A stretch of DNA of 64,000 nucleotides. Origin: Pomacea canaliculata. Its lineage: Eukaryota; Mollusca; Gastropoda; Architaenioglossa; Ampullariidae. Position numbers and translations under genes: made by a program. Below, piece after piece: positions 38,766-51,547 of the stretch; the first letter of the stretch is position 1; the number at the start of each line of letters is the position of its first letter. The notes under the pieces are model-generated. The model searched no databases. It saw only the letters and a list, made by a program, of their open reading frames with translations, and was not told where the DNA came from. The DNA lies in the NCBI RefSeq assembly GCF_003073045.1, contig NC_037590.1:15158778-15222777 (forward strand). Direction: 5' to 3'.

Positions 38766-41700
38766 CTTCTACTTCTCGGGAGCTCGCTCCCTGCTACTTA
38801 GTCTTAAAACACAACACCTAGCCTGACGGTGTCCATAAGTCTCCATGCAGGATGTTCCAGAGCAGACGGAGACATTCATAAGCCCGGTGTCTAGTCACAT
38901 AGCAGAGGCTCGTCTCTCTCCAATTTAGTGAAGAGTTGGTGGGACACACGTGTCAATGTTACCCTGGGGATGGTTTGTATAGTGGTGAGAGTGTGAAAGA
39001 CAGAGGAGAGCCGGAGCGACTAGCACAGACAGACAAAGAGCGCTTACAATGAACTGGCACGTACTTGGACGTGCACGAGAAGGCGGATAGGAGTGGTGAG
39101 CTGTGCCTACATTTTACACAAAATCCACGATCTAAATGAGAAAAAAAAAAAAAAAAAAAGAAAAAAGAAAAGATTCCAAGATATCCACCGAACCCCACTT
39201 AAATCAGTTCTGTTAAATTGACCGTGACCGTGGGAAGTGTACTTCTGGCAAAAAAAAAATATATATATAAGAGTTTCAGCTTAACATATTTTGAATTTTT
39301 TCTATTTAGGTTGTTAGGCTGTCCAAAAAAAAAAAAAACAATCTACATGTATATTCAACGTGCTTACAACGGCTCTTTCCAGTCGACAAAATCCATTCAA
39401 CCCCAAAATTATTCGAAGTCACATCATCAGCTGTGGTCTCGGCTACAAAATACTCCTTAGTCTCGGCAAACAAACACCTTATGAACTGAAAGCCCTCCCT
39501 AGATTTGAAGAAAAACTTGTTTTTATTTGTTTGTTTGCTTGTGTGTGTAAGGTGTGAGGAGTGTGTGGTGGGGGACGAGAGACGGGGAAGTGTTCAGGGA
39601 AGCACACGGCTGCTAATTTGAGTCATGTTGTCCATCGAGCCGCTAGTGAGTGGTGCGCGTGTTCAGACAAAGCATGGCGTCACAAGCCGTTGAGTGATTG
39701 ATGACCCCCTCGGCTCTGGTCGTAAAAGGATGCTTCACCCAAGGATGCTAACTCAGGGGCGAGTTGGGGAGAGTATCGTGTTGAAGTAGGATAGCGATAT
39801 CCATAACAAATGCAGTTAGATAACTGAAACGAGATACATATTATGGCCAGTGGCATCAAAACGGGGGGACGGGGATAGAAGAACCTACTAACTGTGACCT
39901 GCCGTGCGAAGTCATTCGTCGTGTGACAAGAGGATGAAAGTTGGTTCAGGTGGACACTCCAGAAAAGCGACCGGTCCCGAAAGGGAGCTAAATGGGCTTG
40001 GGGGAGGGGGAAACAGGTAAACAAATTCAACTCACTATGTAGGCTACGGTTTGTCTTCGAGAAGGAGAAAATCACACGAGAAAAGTTTATACCAACAGGT
40101 TTTTTTGCCACACATAGCTATCTCCCCCCTTTGACATTTGAGTTTGTCGGTAGACACAAACACGTGGAAGCTGGATACCTACCCAGAGAGCCTAATGATA
40201 TGTCTCTTTGCCCAGACAGACAACCGAGGACTCACGGAGCGAACGAAGCGAAAGAATGCCAGAACGAGATTCACAATGGTTCTCCCCTCCTCCATGTCCC
40301 CTTCACAGTGACAGAGACACGTGAGCTTGTGATTAATTCTGAGAAACTCACAAATTTCAGTCCTGGCAGTAATGCTTACTGACATTTTTTAATACAAAAA
40401 TTATTGCACGAGGAAGCAGACACAAAGTATCTCATAATCGCAGAATGGAATACTCTCGTGAAAGTTCGCAAAGTTCCTATAATCATTACTGGAAGTGCAG
40501 ACAGTATCTCTAGATCATAGACGCCATAACGACCTCCGGGTAAGCTTCTTGCAGTGATAAAAGACAATTTTATATATGTATATATCAATGGCTTTTTCTC
40601 GCAGACGGGCACTCTAGCCAGGAAATGTAATTAAAAGAGGATGCTCGCATGTTGCTGTTTTTCTTTGTACCGAAGATAATATTTTTCTTTCATGTTGACA
40701 TGTTTATCGGACATCCTTCCCCTCCAACCCTAACCCCTCCCCTTATTGCAGGTCGACACTTACACAACCGCTTTTCACTCCATTGCGTTGTACCTGCCTG
40801 TTCTTTATCCTCGTGGTTTGCAGGTGCAATTATTATTGTTACCTGCATTAAAGTTGTTGGCACGACTACAGGTCTACAGCAAGTTCCAACCCACAGACGG
40901 GAGGAGGCGGCCAGACTCGACTTGGCAGCTAAAACACCTGCTACTCTTCCAGTCTGCTGCAGGTGTTGCTCCCTCCCCAACCCTCCGGCGAGACTTGAAG
41001 CTCATTTCTTCGATTTGGTTGTAATCCTCCACCTTACTCTCTTTGATATCTACCCCATCATTGTTGTCTACAGTCAGGTAAAGGCAGACGGGTCTCACGG
41101 GTCAGAGCTGGAGGCGAGTAGATGGTGGAAAGTGCGAAGGACAGGGATGTTGACAAAGGTAACCTGTCCTAAGGGCGAGTAGGCTTGTGATGACTCACCC
41201 GGATAAGCCTTCACACGGCGATGGTGAGTGGCAAGATCACAAGCACATCAAAGCGTGACCGAGTCAAAGGGAGACAAGAGGTGACTACAGTTGTTGCCGC
41301 TTGGAAATGATTGTTGAAGTTCCATTTTTGCCCAGCGGAGGAATTTTTTTTTATTTTAACCAAAATCGAAAGACATGTTTAAATGCGTACAAGTTCATGT
41401 AGCCTAGTGACGGTTAAAGTGGTTTACTGTTTGTAGACCACGGTATATGTAAGGTAAAAGAAAAGGTAAAGGTAAGGTCAGAGGCCGGAGCGAGATTTTA
41501 CACGACAAAGTACGATGCAGAGCGCAGCGAAACACAGGTGTACAGCGCCTCCTTTGATAGCTTTTAAAGAAAAAAAAAAATAAAAATCCAAACCAATGAA
41601 CGGACTTGAAACTGTTTTTTCTTCTCTTCATTATATCGGTGCACAGAAAGCCTTAATGGAAAGTATTTGAAACCGTTGTTTGTCTTAATTCAGACTACTT

Positions 41701-42699
41701 AATACTTTCTGAGAAAATTGCAACACAGGAGTAAAAAAAAAGTTTCTGTATTCTTCACTATCTCTCTCTGTTCTCATTAATTACCAGTACATTCAGATTC
41801 CAATTCATTACACTATAAAAACAACAGACAACAGTTACAGAAATTGTTGCCGCTAACACTTTCCTTAGTTCCTCTGCCAATAGATGGATCATCTCTCCAG
41901 CTACTGCATGAAGGTTAAAGGTGAAGATGTTTCGTAACGATGGTTATAGGGGATGAGGATGCCCATCTTCTTTCTCCCTCTCTGCCCTTCCTTGCCCATC
42001 CCTTTAGGGAGTTAGGTACCCACTCTCCAGCTGATTCATCGGGGTGGGGAAGAACGATGCATCTTACTCGTATGGAACATCATTCGAAATGAAAACCCGT
42101 TGCTATACCCACCGGACCTTCCCTTCTGCAAACTGTAACGACCGTGGTTATTTTTCTGTTTCGAGTTTTGGGAAAAGGATCTGATGAGCATAAATGCGTG
42201 CTGGCAGGCATGTTATTTCCGAGGAGAAGAAATAGTATCCTCCAGAAGAAATAGTTAACTTGTGTGTTAACCTTTCACTCCTGAGTGTTAATCCATTAAT
42301 TGTTCGTGCCAGCGACGAGGGTCTCTCTCTCTCGTAAAACATCTTCCTTGCTTGTGTGCATGCATGTTCGCGCGAGTGTGCGAGCATGCGTCTGGGCGTG
42401 GGTGCGGGTGCTTGATAGCATGCATCCACTTTCCCCTGCGATTTCCCGATGATTAAATATGGCGTCTCTCCTCCTTCCTCATCTCATCACTTTCTGTTCA
42501 ACTGTTTGTGGGTGTGTGCATGCGTGTGTCAATAGTTGTGTATCCGTCCGTGCGTGTGCATGTATATGCGTTTGTTGACGTGTGCGTGCGTATGTGTGTG
42601 TGTATGCTTGTGTAGGGGAGGAGGCGGGTTGGAGATAGGTCGATGGGTGCGTTTCGGGGGTGAGCAAGTGTTTTTTGTCGATTTTGGTAAGAATGTGTG
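38766..42699. other. Intergenic DNA without recognised genes
   Basis: Contains A runs at about 39140-39160 and 39320, and an open frame of 177 codons (plus, 40649-41182) with no motif and an overlapping open frame on the other strand. No splice-supported coding segment recognised. Confidence 0.4.
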
Positions 42700-43300
42700 T
42701 GGGGGTGACAGAAGAATATTCGCACGTTGGCTGCACGCGAACATTTTTCTGGGTTTCCTCGAAGCACATCGTCAGCCTCACCACAGTCCGTTGTCACAGC
42801 GCGGCCACCACCACCACCAACACCAACACCACCAGCAGCAGCAGCCGTAGACGGCGTCGCCAACGAAGTCGGACGACTATCGATCTGTCTCCACACTACA
42901 GCTGCCGCTTGCACCATGTGCGGGAGGAGGTTAGGGAGCCGAGCGGGAAGAAACTCCAGCAAAATTTTTTTCTGGAATTCCCTTTCGCCGCAATTACCGG
43001 TCCTTTCGGGTTCGAGAAAGATATCCCCCCATCGCGGAGCCGCACTCGGAGGTGATGCTAACCTCAGTGGTCAGGGAATCAGTCTGCTGCATGCGGACCT
43101 CGCGGCTTGTCTTGACGTGCTGCATCTCAAGCGCAGCAGCTCTACATTCTACCTACAGTCTTCGTGGCTCAGCACGCTCGGGAGAAAAGATCCGCAGGAC
43201 GTGGGTTTTTCTCGCCAGCGTGAATTAGCTCACCATCCACACATTCACACACGCGCATGCGCATACACACATACTCATATACACTCTCTTCGCTGTTCCA
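42700..43300. other. CpG-richer segment with CACCAC/CAGCAG words
   Basis: G+C-rich DNA with a short ACC/CAGCAG run (about 42800-42848) gives open frames up to 196 codons on plus and 154 on minus, rich in Thr, Ser, Pro and Arg. Their overlap on both strands and the lack of motifs argue against coding. An unannotated promoter or exon is possible. Confidence 0.3.
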
Positions 43301-43834
43301 TCAAGTGTTCTCGATGACCACCCTTACTCAGATGTATGGAGTTGGGGGATCGCCAGCAGTAAATGGAAGTCGATAGAGAAGGAAGAGTCGTTCCGGGCAC
43401 TTCAATCGTGTTCATGCGCAATAACCGCAGCGAGGAACATACAGCGGAAATAAAAGGTGGCGTCTTTACGATGTGTGTGCGCCTCAATTAAATAAAGCAC
43501 GCACCGGCAGTGGCTGCTGAAAAGGGTGTTAATTTGATGCGGGAGGCCGAGTGTGCAGGCTTATCGGCTACAAAGTGAACTGGAGGCCTCGCGATAATTA
43601 TGTTTGCTCAGTAGTTGTCATTAGTTAATTATGAGACTTTTGATACATTGATTTTGTTTGTTTAAGCGTGTATCCTCTATTTGCAGTTTTTATTTATATA
43701 TCCGCTACTCTACATTTATGTAACTGTAATTCATCTTTAGAACTTGTAAGAAATATAAGAACACAAAATTCGGATAAAATGAAATGGAATGCTTCTAGAA
43801 AGGGAATAAAAAATATTTTTATTGTTCTGATTGA

Positions 43835-43925
43835 TAATTAACAATAATAACAATAACAACCAACTTTATTAGTCCCAATGGGCAAGTTAAATGGGAGGTG
43901 TGCTCTGTTTCCAATATATAATTAC
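43835..43925 (-). mobile_element. LINE/SINE 3' tail with simple-repeat end
   Basis: On the minus strand the sequence reads TGCCCATTGGGACTAATAAA followed by GTTG and TTATTG-like units. This resembles the 3' end of non-LTR elements, which often finish with an AATAAA-like word and a short tandem tail. The body upstream on the minus strand (towards 44000) is not recognisable. Confidence 0.45.
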
Positions 43926-44169
43926 ACAGGGTAAAATGTTTACAGCAATTAAAAACAGAACAATAAAGAAGAATGATGATGACGAGGATGATGAGGAGCT
44001 CTTGTAAAGCGACATATATCAATAATAAATGATTCATCACTCATTACTAATTAAATGTAAGACAAATTTTGTTTTAAATATATTACACAAAAATTCTAAC
44101 GATAAATAAAGTGTTTTATAAGTTTATATAATGTCGAAGGAAATGAGTTTGATAGACTGATTTTTTTAT

Positions 44170-44385
44170 GTCAGGTTGTCGAAATGGCAGTGAATTCCGC
44201 AAAATACTTGGCAAAGCAGCAGGAATTCATTCAGCAGGGAGGTGGGGATCAAATAATAAACATCTTGTCTCCTTAGTCACTACACACCGTCCAGCCCACG
44301 TGTATATTACTTTATGCCACCCTACCTCAGGGCATATTAGAATTGCGATCTGGGATAAATAAAGTCTTATCTTATCTTACTTGCC
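44170..44385 (+). mobile_element. LINE/SINE 3' tail ending in (CTTAT)n
   Basis: The plus strand ends GGGATAAATAAAGT followed by CTTATCTTATCTTA, a typical non-LTR retroelement 3' end with a pentamer tail (44360-44382). The body from about 44170 is assigned only by proximity. It abuts a SINE-like element on the opposite strand. Confidence 0.5.
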
Positions 44386-44511
44386 ACTGCTTTATTACTA
44401 AGATCCCAGAAGTAAAGACAATGTCGGCGAAGTTTGGACGCCAGCCGGAGACAAGACACTAACCCTTGATTTACCCGGGACGTCTTACCTTTACTCCATG
44501 AATACTACCCA

Positions 44512-44790
44512 GGGTGCCTGTAACATGGCAAGAAGCTTTACCTTCCCTCTGTGTGGTAATGAATGGTCCTTTAGCAGTCGCCCTAAAGGGCTTTCTCACA
44601 TCGCAATTTACTCCACAAGTAGCATGTGGTGGCAGTGTCCGACCTTTTCAGAGTAATACTTTCGCTAATAAAACCAGTCTGCACATCTGCGGAGTGAATA
44701 GAATAATCTTTCTGGTCACAGACCTGAGCAGGTTTCGAACCCCCTACCTTGGAACGGGCGTCACATCCATTAGGCTACCGGATGTGATGT
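44512..44790 (-). mobile_element. tRNA-derived SINE
   Basis: The minus strand carries a good A box (TAGCCTAATGG, 44777-44767) and B box (GGTTCGAAACC, 44741-44731) at tRNA-like spacing, followed by a non-tRNA body running down to at least 44512. The full cloverleaf is not preserved, so it is a pol III retroposon head and not a tRNA gene. The exact 3' end was not determined. Confidence 0.65.
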
Positions 44791-45188
44791 CATCTTTACT
44801 GAAATCAAAGTGCTGAGTGCTACTCGTTTGGAAGGCATCTCGTGGGAAGATGCAAGCGATCGCCCAGGAAAATAAAATTGTTGAGTCTGTAAGTGAACGG
44901 TCCTGCGGTTCTCTGTCTATTCTAGCCCTCGTTAATTTCCCTTATTCACGAATCAAGTCTACAGCCCCGATTCAGGTTTCAAGCCCGTCCTCATGGAACC
45001 TTCCCGCTCGTAAATCAAGCCTATCTGTTATTCACTAGCGACTCGAGGGGTCGGCAAAGATAGAGCAACGGTATGCTTTTTGCACTGTTTTGTTACTCAG
45101 TTGCTTCCCCTTGTCACGTGAACAACGCAGCTTCTTGCACAGAGAGCAACTCTTTTTTTTTTTCTCGTCCTTTGGATGCTGGTCTTTT
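44791..45188. other. Unassigned intergenic stretch
   Basis: No gene or repeat family recognised. A T run with flanking pyrimidines lies at about 45151-45165. Confidence 0.35.
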
Positions 45189-45269
45189 GTCCATGTGTTC
45201 TGACACTGGCTTCCTGTCCATGTGTTCTGACACTGGCTTCCCGTCCATGTGTTCTGACTCCGTCCTTAG
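45189..45269. repeat. 27 bp minisatellite, three copies
   Basis: The 27-base unit starting GTCCATGTGTTCTGAC occurs three times in a row; copy 3 diverges at its 3' half. Because 27 is divisible by three, it yields a short in-frame peptide repeat (SMCSDTGFL) in an otherwise unsupported open frame. Confidence 0.8.
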
Positions 45270-48200
45270 CCGCAGTGTTCTAACATCGTCTTTGGCCTCT
45301 GCCTTCTGACCCTGTCCTTCTCTCATGTTCTGAGATTCTCCTGTTACCCGTATGTTCTTACTTTCGTTCCCGAGTTCTTTCGCTGTCCTTTCGCCCTGGT
45401 GTCCTAGTGGCGCGAGAGACGATCGTGGTGTACAGTGAGGTCGTGTATCAGTTCCTTAACTGGCGACTCGTTTATTGACGGCTCGCCCCAGGTTCATTGA
45501 CATCTGTCTGGAACCCCTTTCGGCATCCACTTATCAATCATTGTTATTAGGCCGCCTCGCGTGCAGGCAGAGGAACTCGCTGTCGGGGTTCACCGGCGCT
45601 GATTGGACAGAAGTTCCTCTCCGAGCGGCTGACGACACAAAAATTGCTGACACTGCAAACGTTTAACGGGTCATGCTCGTAATGATGCTCAAACGGCAAC
45701 CATAACAATAACGGCTTGTTTACGCCAGAGGAAAGTAGGGACGGCACAGAAACAGGCGAGCAGGAGAATTATATTCCCTGGACTGACTCAAATACTGAAC
45801 GGGAACACCAACAACTGTATCGTCGAATTTATCCACACACAAAATACATCGTTTAATCAAGTTAATAAAAACAATAAGAAGAAAAAAAATAATAAGAAGT
45901 TCTTAGCTGTTTTTAATTTATGGATACCAAACCGGGTTTATGAGTAATAAATATACAGGCGATACGATCAGTTTTATATTACTTAATTGTTTCTATTAAT
46001 GACAGATGTTTGCTAGGGTTATTGTTGACTTTAGACCTCGAAAAAGCGCTTGACACCATACACTTGGTATTTATGCAAAGGTTATGAGGCCTTTGACCTG
46101 GGATTCACTGAATAGTTATATTATTTTGAAAAAATACATTAAATCAGCAGTTATGGTAGTGTTTCAGAGCGTGGCTGTGGGCAAAAAGGAGCAATATCTC
46201 CATATTAATTAATATATTCTATGCGCAGACATTTCAGCACTTATGAGTTGAACTTTCTTTCATAAACATTGTCCAAAATGTTTTTTCGTTTATTGCCATT
46301 TTTGAGTCATTTATCGAGTCACCCATCCCAAAGTCCTTTTATAACTACAAAATTTTTTTTCACGCTTCCTTTTTGATGATAGGGGAAAAGGATGTGTAAA
46401 TTATTATTATAAAGCGTTCTTCCAGTGAAAGCGAGTTCCATGCGCTGTGCTTATAGAACAATGATATAAAATAAACTAAACACCTGTATCACAAAACGCC
46501 TTGATTCTGTATTTCGTCCCTCTAAAATAAACTAACCTCTTTGTTCTGTATTTACCCAACCCTCTGTGCGCCTAGCTACTAGTCATATATTAAAAAGAAA
46601 ATACTGCAGCATCAGGAACTTGTTTTTGAAGTCACGTGAACCCGTCGACCGCAAATCATCCGAGAGCAGGATGACAAATAGACGTGGACATCGGGAAGTG
46701 GATGATAAAACTCTGTCCCTCGGCAGGTGGAAACGGACTGCAGCGACTGTAGGTGTCCTGGCGTTTCCAGGGAAATGGAGACATGGAGAGAGAAAATCTT
46801 TCTGATGAAGCTGTCTGGACTAAAACACTCATTTCTTGAGAAAAAAGTCTATGCATCCATACATTCAATCATCTAAACACTTGCCCGCGTGCACTCTCTC
46901 TCTCTCTCTGTGGCGGTTTAGGTTTCGTGATAAACTAAAATAGAATGGTTTCAGAAAAAGCAAAAGTACATAAAAAAAAGAGAGGAAACAAAAGGTATTG
47001 CCCGCATGAGCTGTCTTCAAAAGGACGGATAGACAGAATGGCAAAAGCAGAAAGTCTTTGACAACGCCTTGTGTGAGTGGCTATAAATAAAGTAGACACA
47101 CCATCAAACAGCCGGCACATCACAAAAGGTTTCAGTTTGTTTCCCTCTTTTCCAGACGACAAAGTTGCCGCGTCCTGATGTCCTGCTGGGAGACTGCAGT
47201 CAGGTGTTGCCACTCTGGCTTCCATTTCGGAACAACTGAGCGGTTGGTGGTCGGTTAGACTGTCTGTCTGTCTCAGTCATTTGCTGCAATGCAGTTTGCA
47301 TCTGATATTTCGTCACATTAATATTTATATATATATCAAGTATGCATGGCAAGTCAAGTCGGAGCAATGGGGAATGAAAAGGGTTTGTGATCAGGAGCTT
47401 ACTAAATGATGAACGACATAAAATTTGTCACTCGGATTTAAAACCTAAGCGAATGAATGAATGAAGAAAAGAGTGAAAAGATTAAACAGCTGTGGGATTA
47501 TAAGTCGATTATTTTTCTGTAAATATTCTGGCCACTTGTATTATCGGACAACAGTTAAAATGCTGTCTGATTTCATCTGTCTTTGCCGGACATTTAGTTT
47601 GCCATTTGTGAAAGAGTGTTGAATCCTTCCTTACAGTGTATCGAATAATCCTGATAAAAAATTGATGTTAACGATAGTTTGAGGTTATGTAGCTATTCTT
47701 GTTGCTGAAAAGTTTAATTTCTTTGAAAAGATGAAGAAGGAGGCGGAAATCAAGAGGAATGAAGAAGCCAGCGATCAAAAACTCCTTTTCTTAGCCGAGA
47801 GGACGGAGCACGAGAAAGGAAGTGTAATTGTGTAAAGAGCCGGAGAGTTAAAAAAAGTGAAAGAACTTGTGAAGAATTCGTTTTTTACGGACCTCAGGCG
47901 TCATGTGGCTTAGGGAACAAAAAGACTGGACTAAATCTGTTCTTAAATGGTTCATTTCTGTTGTAAATTTGGCCTTTAACCTCACCCTATATTTAGCTGA
48001 TACATTTTCTTTTGTTAAAAGTCTAATTATGTGCAATGACATTTTCCTAATGACTTGGTAAAAACTCAGTTCGAAATATACACATTTCCTGAAATTTGGA
48101 TAAATACTTCCTCTACCCCTCATCCCAGATGCACATTCTGTTCTCGAGATACACTCCTTACAAACATGGCCACGTACCATGAAAAAGGACAACAACACTG

Positions 48201-49051
48201 ACGTCATGATTGTACATGGATACCTTACCTTTGTCAAAGCTAATGGGAGAATTAGGATTTCATGTTAATTAGGCGTGTCTGCGTACAAGCGTGAACATTT
48301 TGACTTCTTTTTTTTTTTTTTTTTTTTAATCTCACGTGGTCCCCGAAAAGCTGGCAGGGGAGGTCACGGTAACACACGAGACTAGCCGAGACCTTGTGCA
48401 GAAGCCTCCGAGAGGGACAGAAAAAATTGGCCTCGGGAGATGAGAATGGCACAGGTCACAAGAGGCGAAATGTTTTAATGGTCCATTTCAGAATAATAAA
48501 CAAAGGTTTGATCCTATTTCAGACACGATGTTAATAGAAATTTTGTTCCAAGGATTAGACTGTATAGTTTGGTGGGGTTTTTTTTTTTGTCGGTTTTTTT
48601 TTTTTGCCACCTGCTCCTTTTCTTTCCATTGCAAAGTACAGCAGGCCTACTATGGTGGCAGTTATCTGCAGTGTGAGCGGTGTCTGCTCTTTGTCATGGC
48701 GGCTGACAAGATTCCGTGGATATGTGTATACATGGAGCGCAGACTGCCCCTCCGTTTTGTTTAAGGTTGCAAGTAGGTCAAGTGGTGGTGCCAGGTAACA
48801 GAACAGCATTATTAATAACAGCTGACGGTGGTGGTGCAAGCACTCACAGTGACTGATTATTATAATGCACATTGAACTCTGGAGGTTATAAACACCCTCA
48901 TTCATCTTCCTTTAGTACAGTTGCTTATTATTTTTTTTATAGTTCATATGTTATTTGTTTGTTTTCTGTCCCTCGTATGCTGTCCATGTTTCGTTCTTGT
49001 TCTTAAGCGCTAAGAGCATGCTCCTTAGGAGTATGCGCTGTGCACAATCTT

Positions 49052-49052
<1 letters not shown>
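45270..49052. other. Intergenic DNA without recognised genes
   Basis: The first 400 bp are CpG-richer, then the DNA turns AT-rich. T runs occur at about 48307-48328 and 48580-48605. Open frames up to 129 codons lack motifs and splice context. Confidence 0.4.

Positions 49053-49149
<97 letters not shown>
49053..49149. repeat. (ATT)n microsatellite, about 32 perfect units
   Basis: An uninterrupted run of TAT/ATT trinucleotides about 97 bp long. Perfect repeats of this length are usually polymorphic. The run translates as poly-Ile or poly-Asn, which should not be read as protein. Confidence 0.97.
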
Positions 49150-49412
49150 GCCTCGGTAGGATTGACCGATAAACATTTTCAACAAAGTCTGCCTCCTACA
49201 CAATGTTTTGTCGCTTTCCGATTCTTATTCCAGAATGTTTGGGCCTTAGTGGGTGGAAACCTGTAATTTTCATTTCCTCCAGGATCTTTAAATCTTAGCT
49301 TACTTTTTCCTCAGGGTCTGCAACCCGAGGTCTTGGTGGGTTTTTCATCCTGAGTTTAATGCTTTTCTCCTTTGCCATTAGTAACTCCTTGGCTGATTTC
49401 TTCCTTTATTGT

Positions 49413-49811
49413 TTATGGTCGCGTGATATACTCTGATCCGGGCACTATGTCTGGCTTCTGATTCAGGTTCCACCCTTTTAAGGCTTTTTCTCTAAATCGA
49501 GGATGACTATCGATCAGTTCTTTTGGAGGACAACCGACATACAGGTGATGCCCGCGTTTCCGAGTCACGCTCGGCTTTTCGACGCCAACCCTCCTGCAGA
49601 GCTTCTCTCGATGTCGTCGGCTTCTGGCTTTCCTCGCCGCAGCAGTGTGCATCAGCACCAGTGACAGCTGCAGCATAGAGTCCTTCGATCGCTCCTCTCA
49701 CGACTTTTTGCATCCGCTTTTTCAGATCGTGGTTGAAGGGAAGGAGACGGGTAGGGTCAAAGAAAGCTTTCTTTGTCGAACTTCAGAGCCTCGTTTTGGC
49801 GTTGGATGCCT
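49413..49811 (-). other. Two overlapping open frames, unrecognised
   Basis: The minus strand has an 87-codon and a 68-codon frame over a moderately G+C-rich stretch; the second can be extended upstream past 49713 without stops for some 30 codons. No domain is recognised. It might be a decayed transposon fragment, but I cannot name a family. Confidence 0.25.
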
Positions 49812-49914
49812 AAAACGTTCCAACCTGCACTTTTAAGCAAACATAAGTTCGACTTGTAAAGCAAACGCGTGCTACACATTTACATACATAGGTACACAAT
49901 TGTGGCATGACTAG

Positions 49915-50215
49915 GTAAAGTAAAGAAAGAAAAGAAAGCAGTAGAGAAGAAGGAAAAAGAACTACAGGAAGAAAAAGAAGAGGAAGAAGTGATGACGATG
50001 AAAAAAAGGAGAAAAAGTGGAGGAAAAAGGCGAAAAAAGATGTAGAGGAGGACGAAACAGAAAAAGAGAAGAAAAAAGTTTGGAAAGAAGAGAAGTAGAA
50101 GAGAAGGGGAAGAGTAGAGGAGGAGGGAAACAAATACAGGCGGAGGAAAAAGAAGTAGAAGAGGAAGAAGTAGAGGGAAAAATAGAAGAACTGGAAGAGG
50201 AGCTAGGAACGTAAA
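49915..50215. repeat. Polypurine/polypyrimidine tract
   Basis: About 300 bp in which the plus strand is overwhelmingly G and A (GAAGAAG, GGAGGAGG words). It produces long Glu/Lys/Arg frames on plus and Ser/Phe/Leu frames on minus (139 codons at 49880-50299), which I regard as compositional. Such tracts can adopt triplex (H-DNA) structures. Confidence 0.85.
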
Positions 50216-50959
50216 GCAGGACACAAAAAAGAGGCGGTGAAAGAAAAGTAGGAGAAACTCGGCAACAACAGAAAGAACATCAAGGGGAAAAAAAGTCAAA
50301 AAGAAGACAAAATTATGTATTCCAGAGACGGAGGTCGAGTATCAGCTATGACCTAGAGGTGACCTGATCACGGATCCAGTTTTCACAATTACAACAGAGC
50401 GATAACACTGCAGTGTAGACTGTAAGCATGTCTAAGCATGAATATTAAGCAGGCTGCACAATCAGCTACACAATTTCTGGAATGTTTACCAAACGCCTTT
50501 GAGTGCGATAAGGCGTTTTATTTCTTTTAAAATCCAGCAGACCGATCAGTTTGAAAGCAAAACTCGCATGTGAGTGTCATTGCCCGTGGTTCAGTTCCCA
50601 CGAACTTTATAGCCTTCTGAGTGCACGGTTTGATGATAAATTTAACTCGCTTTTTGACTAGTTTGCAAAAAAGCCAGCATCGGTCGACATTGACATGGAT
50701 AAGAAATGTTCAGGTAAGCCCTGCATTTGTTGATGTGAAGATTACTCTAAGGGAATTGTTACAGATGTGCAAGTGCCTTTTCCTGGCTACGATGAGGATG
50801 AAGATAATTGACGATAGTCATGCAGGTGGTGGGTCATCTACACACTTGTTTAGGAAACACAGAGCCTCCGATTACCTTGACTTCATCCACGCAGACGTAA
50901 TTTGCGTCCATGTTTGTGCTTCTGGGAGTCAGTATTCTACCTGTCTGTCTCTTAGTCTT
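50216..50959. other. Unassigned intergenic stretch
   Basis: No gene recognised. A 116-codon open frame (plus, 50621-50971) has no motif. Confidence 0.35.
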
Positions 50960-51165
50960 AACCAAAACTAAAAAAAACAAAAAAACCCAAAAACAAACAA
51001 AAAAAACCACACAAAAAAAAACACACACACAACAAAACAAAAACAACAAACCAAAACAAAACAAAACAAAAAAACCCAAAACAATCAAAAAAGACACAAA
51101 AAAAAAAAAAAAAAACACCTCCCCTCCAAAAACCAAACAAACAAAACAAAATAAAACAACAAAAA
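50960..51165. repeat. A/C-only low-complexity tract
   Basis: About 200 bp made almost only of A runs broken by one to four C, with rare T or G. It resembles the shorter tract at 2799-2892. The resulting Lys/Thr/Gln/Asn frame on plus and Phe/Cys/Val frame on minus are artefacts. Confidence 0.85.
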
Positions 51166-51547
51166 TAAAATTAATCGGTTGCGTATGAATGGTATTTTGC
51201 TTCTCTGTGTAAGCATCACTTCCGGTGCTAGCCCAGGAAGTGGAAGAATGCTGCAGGCTGAGTGGTATGACTTGGTCTACTCCTGTTGACACAAGGCGTT
51301 GTATCTGTTATTGTTCTCTGCGAAGGACCATCAAGACTGTAGTCTGAGGGCTATCTCCAGTCATCTACAGTGCTTCCTTTCTCCACTTCTCCACCACCTC
51401 CCTACCTACCTCTCTCACTCTAGGGAGTCCGTGGCTCCTGAAGAATGGACTGTCTGCGAAGAAGATGTATCAACCGTCATGACAGTAGTTGACGTCCAGG
51501 GACCGGGTGGGTAGACTCTCTATGTGGATGCTGAGGCTTAAGTAGCA

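Noticed and set aside
38047..38826. 166- and 167-codon frames on opposite strands
   Set aside because: They are the translation of a degenerate TTCCTG hexamer tract.
40649..41182. 177-codon open frame on the plus strand as a gene
   Set aside because: No recognised motif, an open frame on the opposite strand covers much of the same DNA, and the hydrophobic start comes from T-rich sequence.
42498..43317. Open frames of 196 (plus) and 154 (minus) codons
   Set aside because: Both strands are open at once over CpG-rich and TG/CA-repeat DNA; the proteins are His/Thr/Ser/Pro low complexity.
44731..44777. A functional tRNA gene on the minus strand
   Set aside because: A and B boxes are present but acceptor and anticodon stems do not pair; it fits a SINE head.
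49880..50299. 139-codon Ser/Phe/Leu frame resembling a membrane protein
   Set aside because: It is the pyrimidine strand of a polypurine tract; apparent hydrophobicity follows from CTT/TTC/CTC codons.
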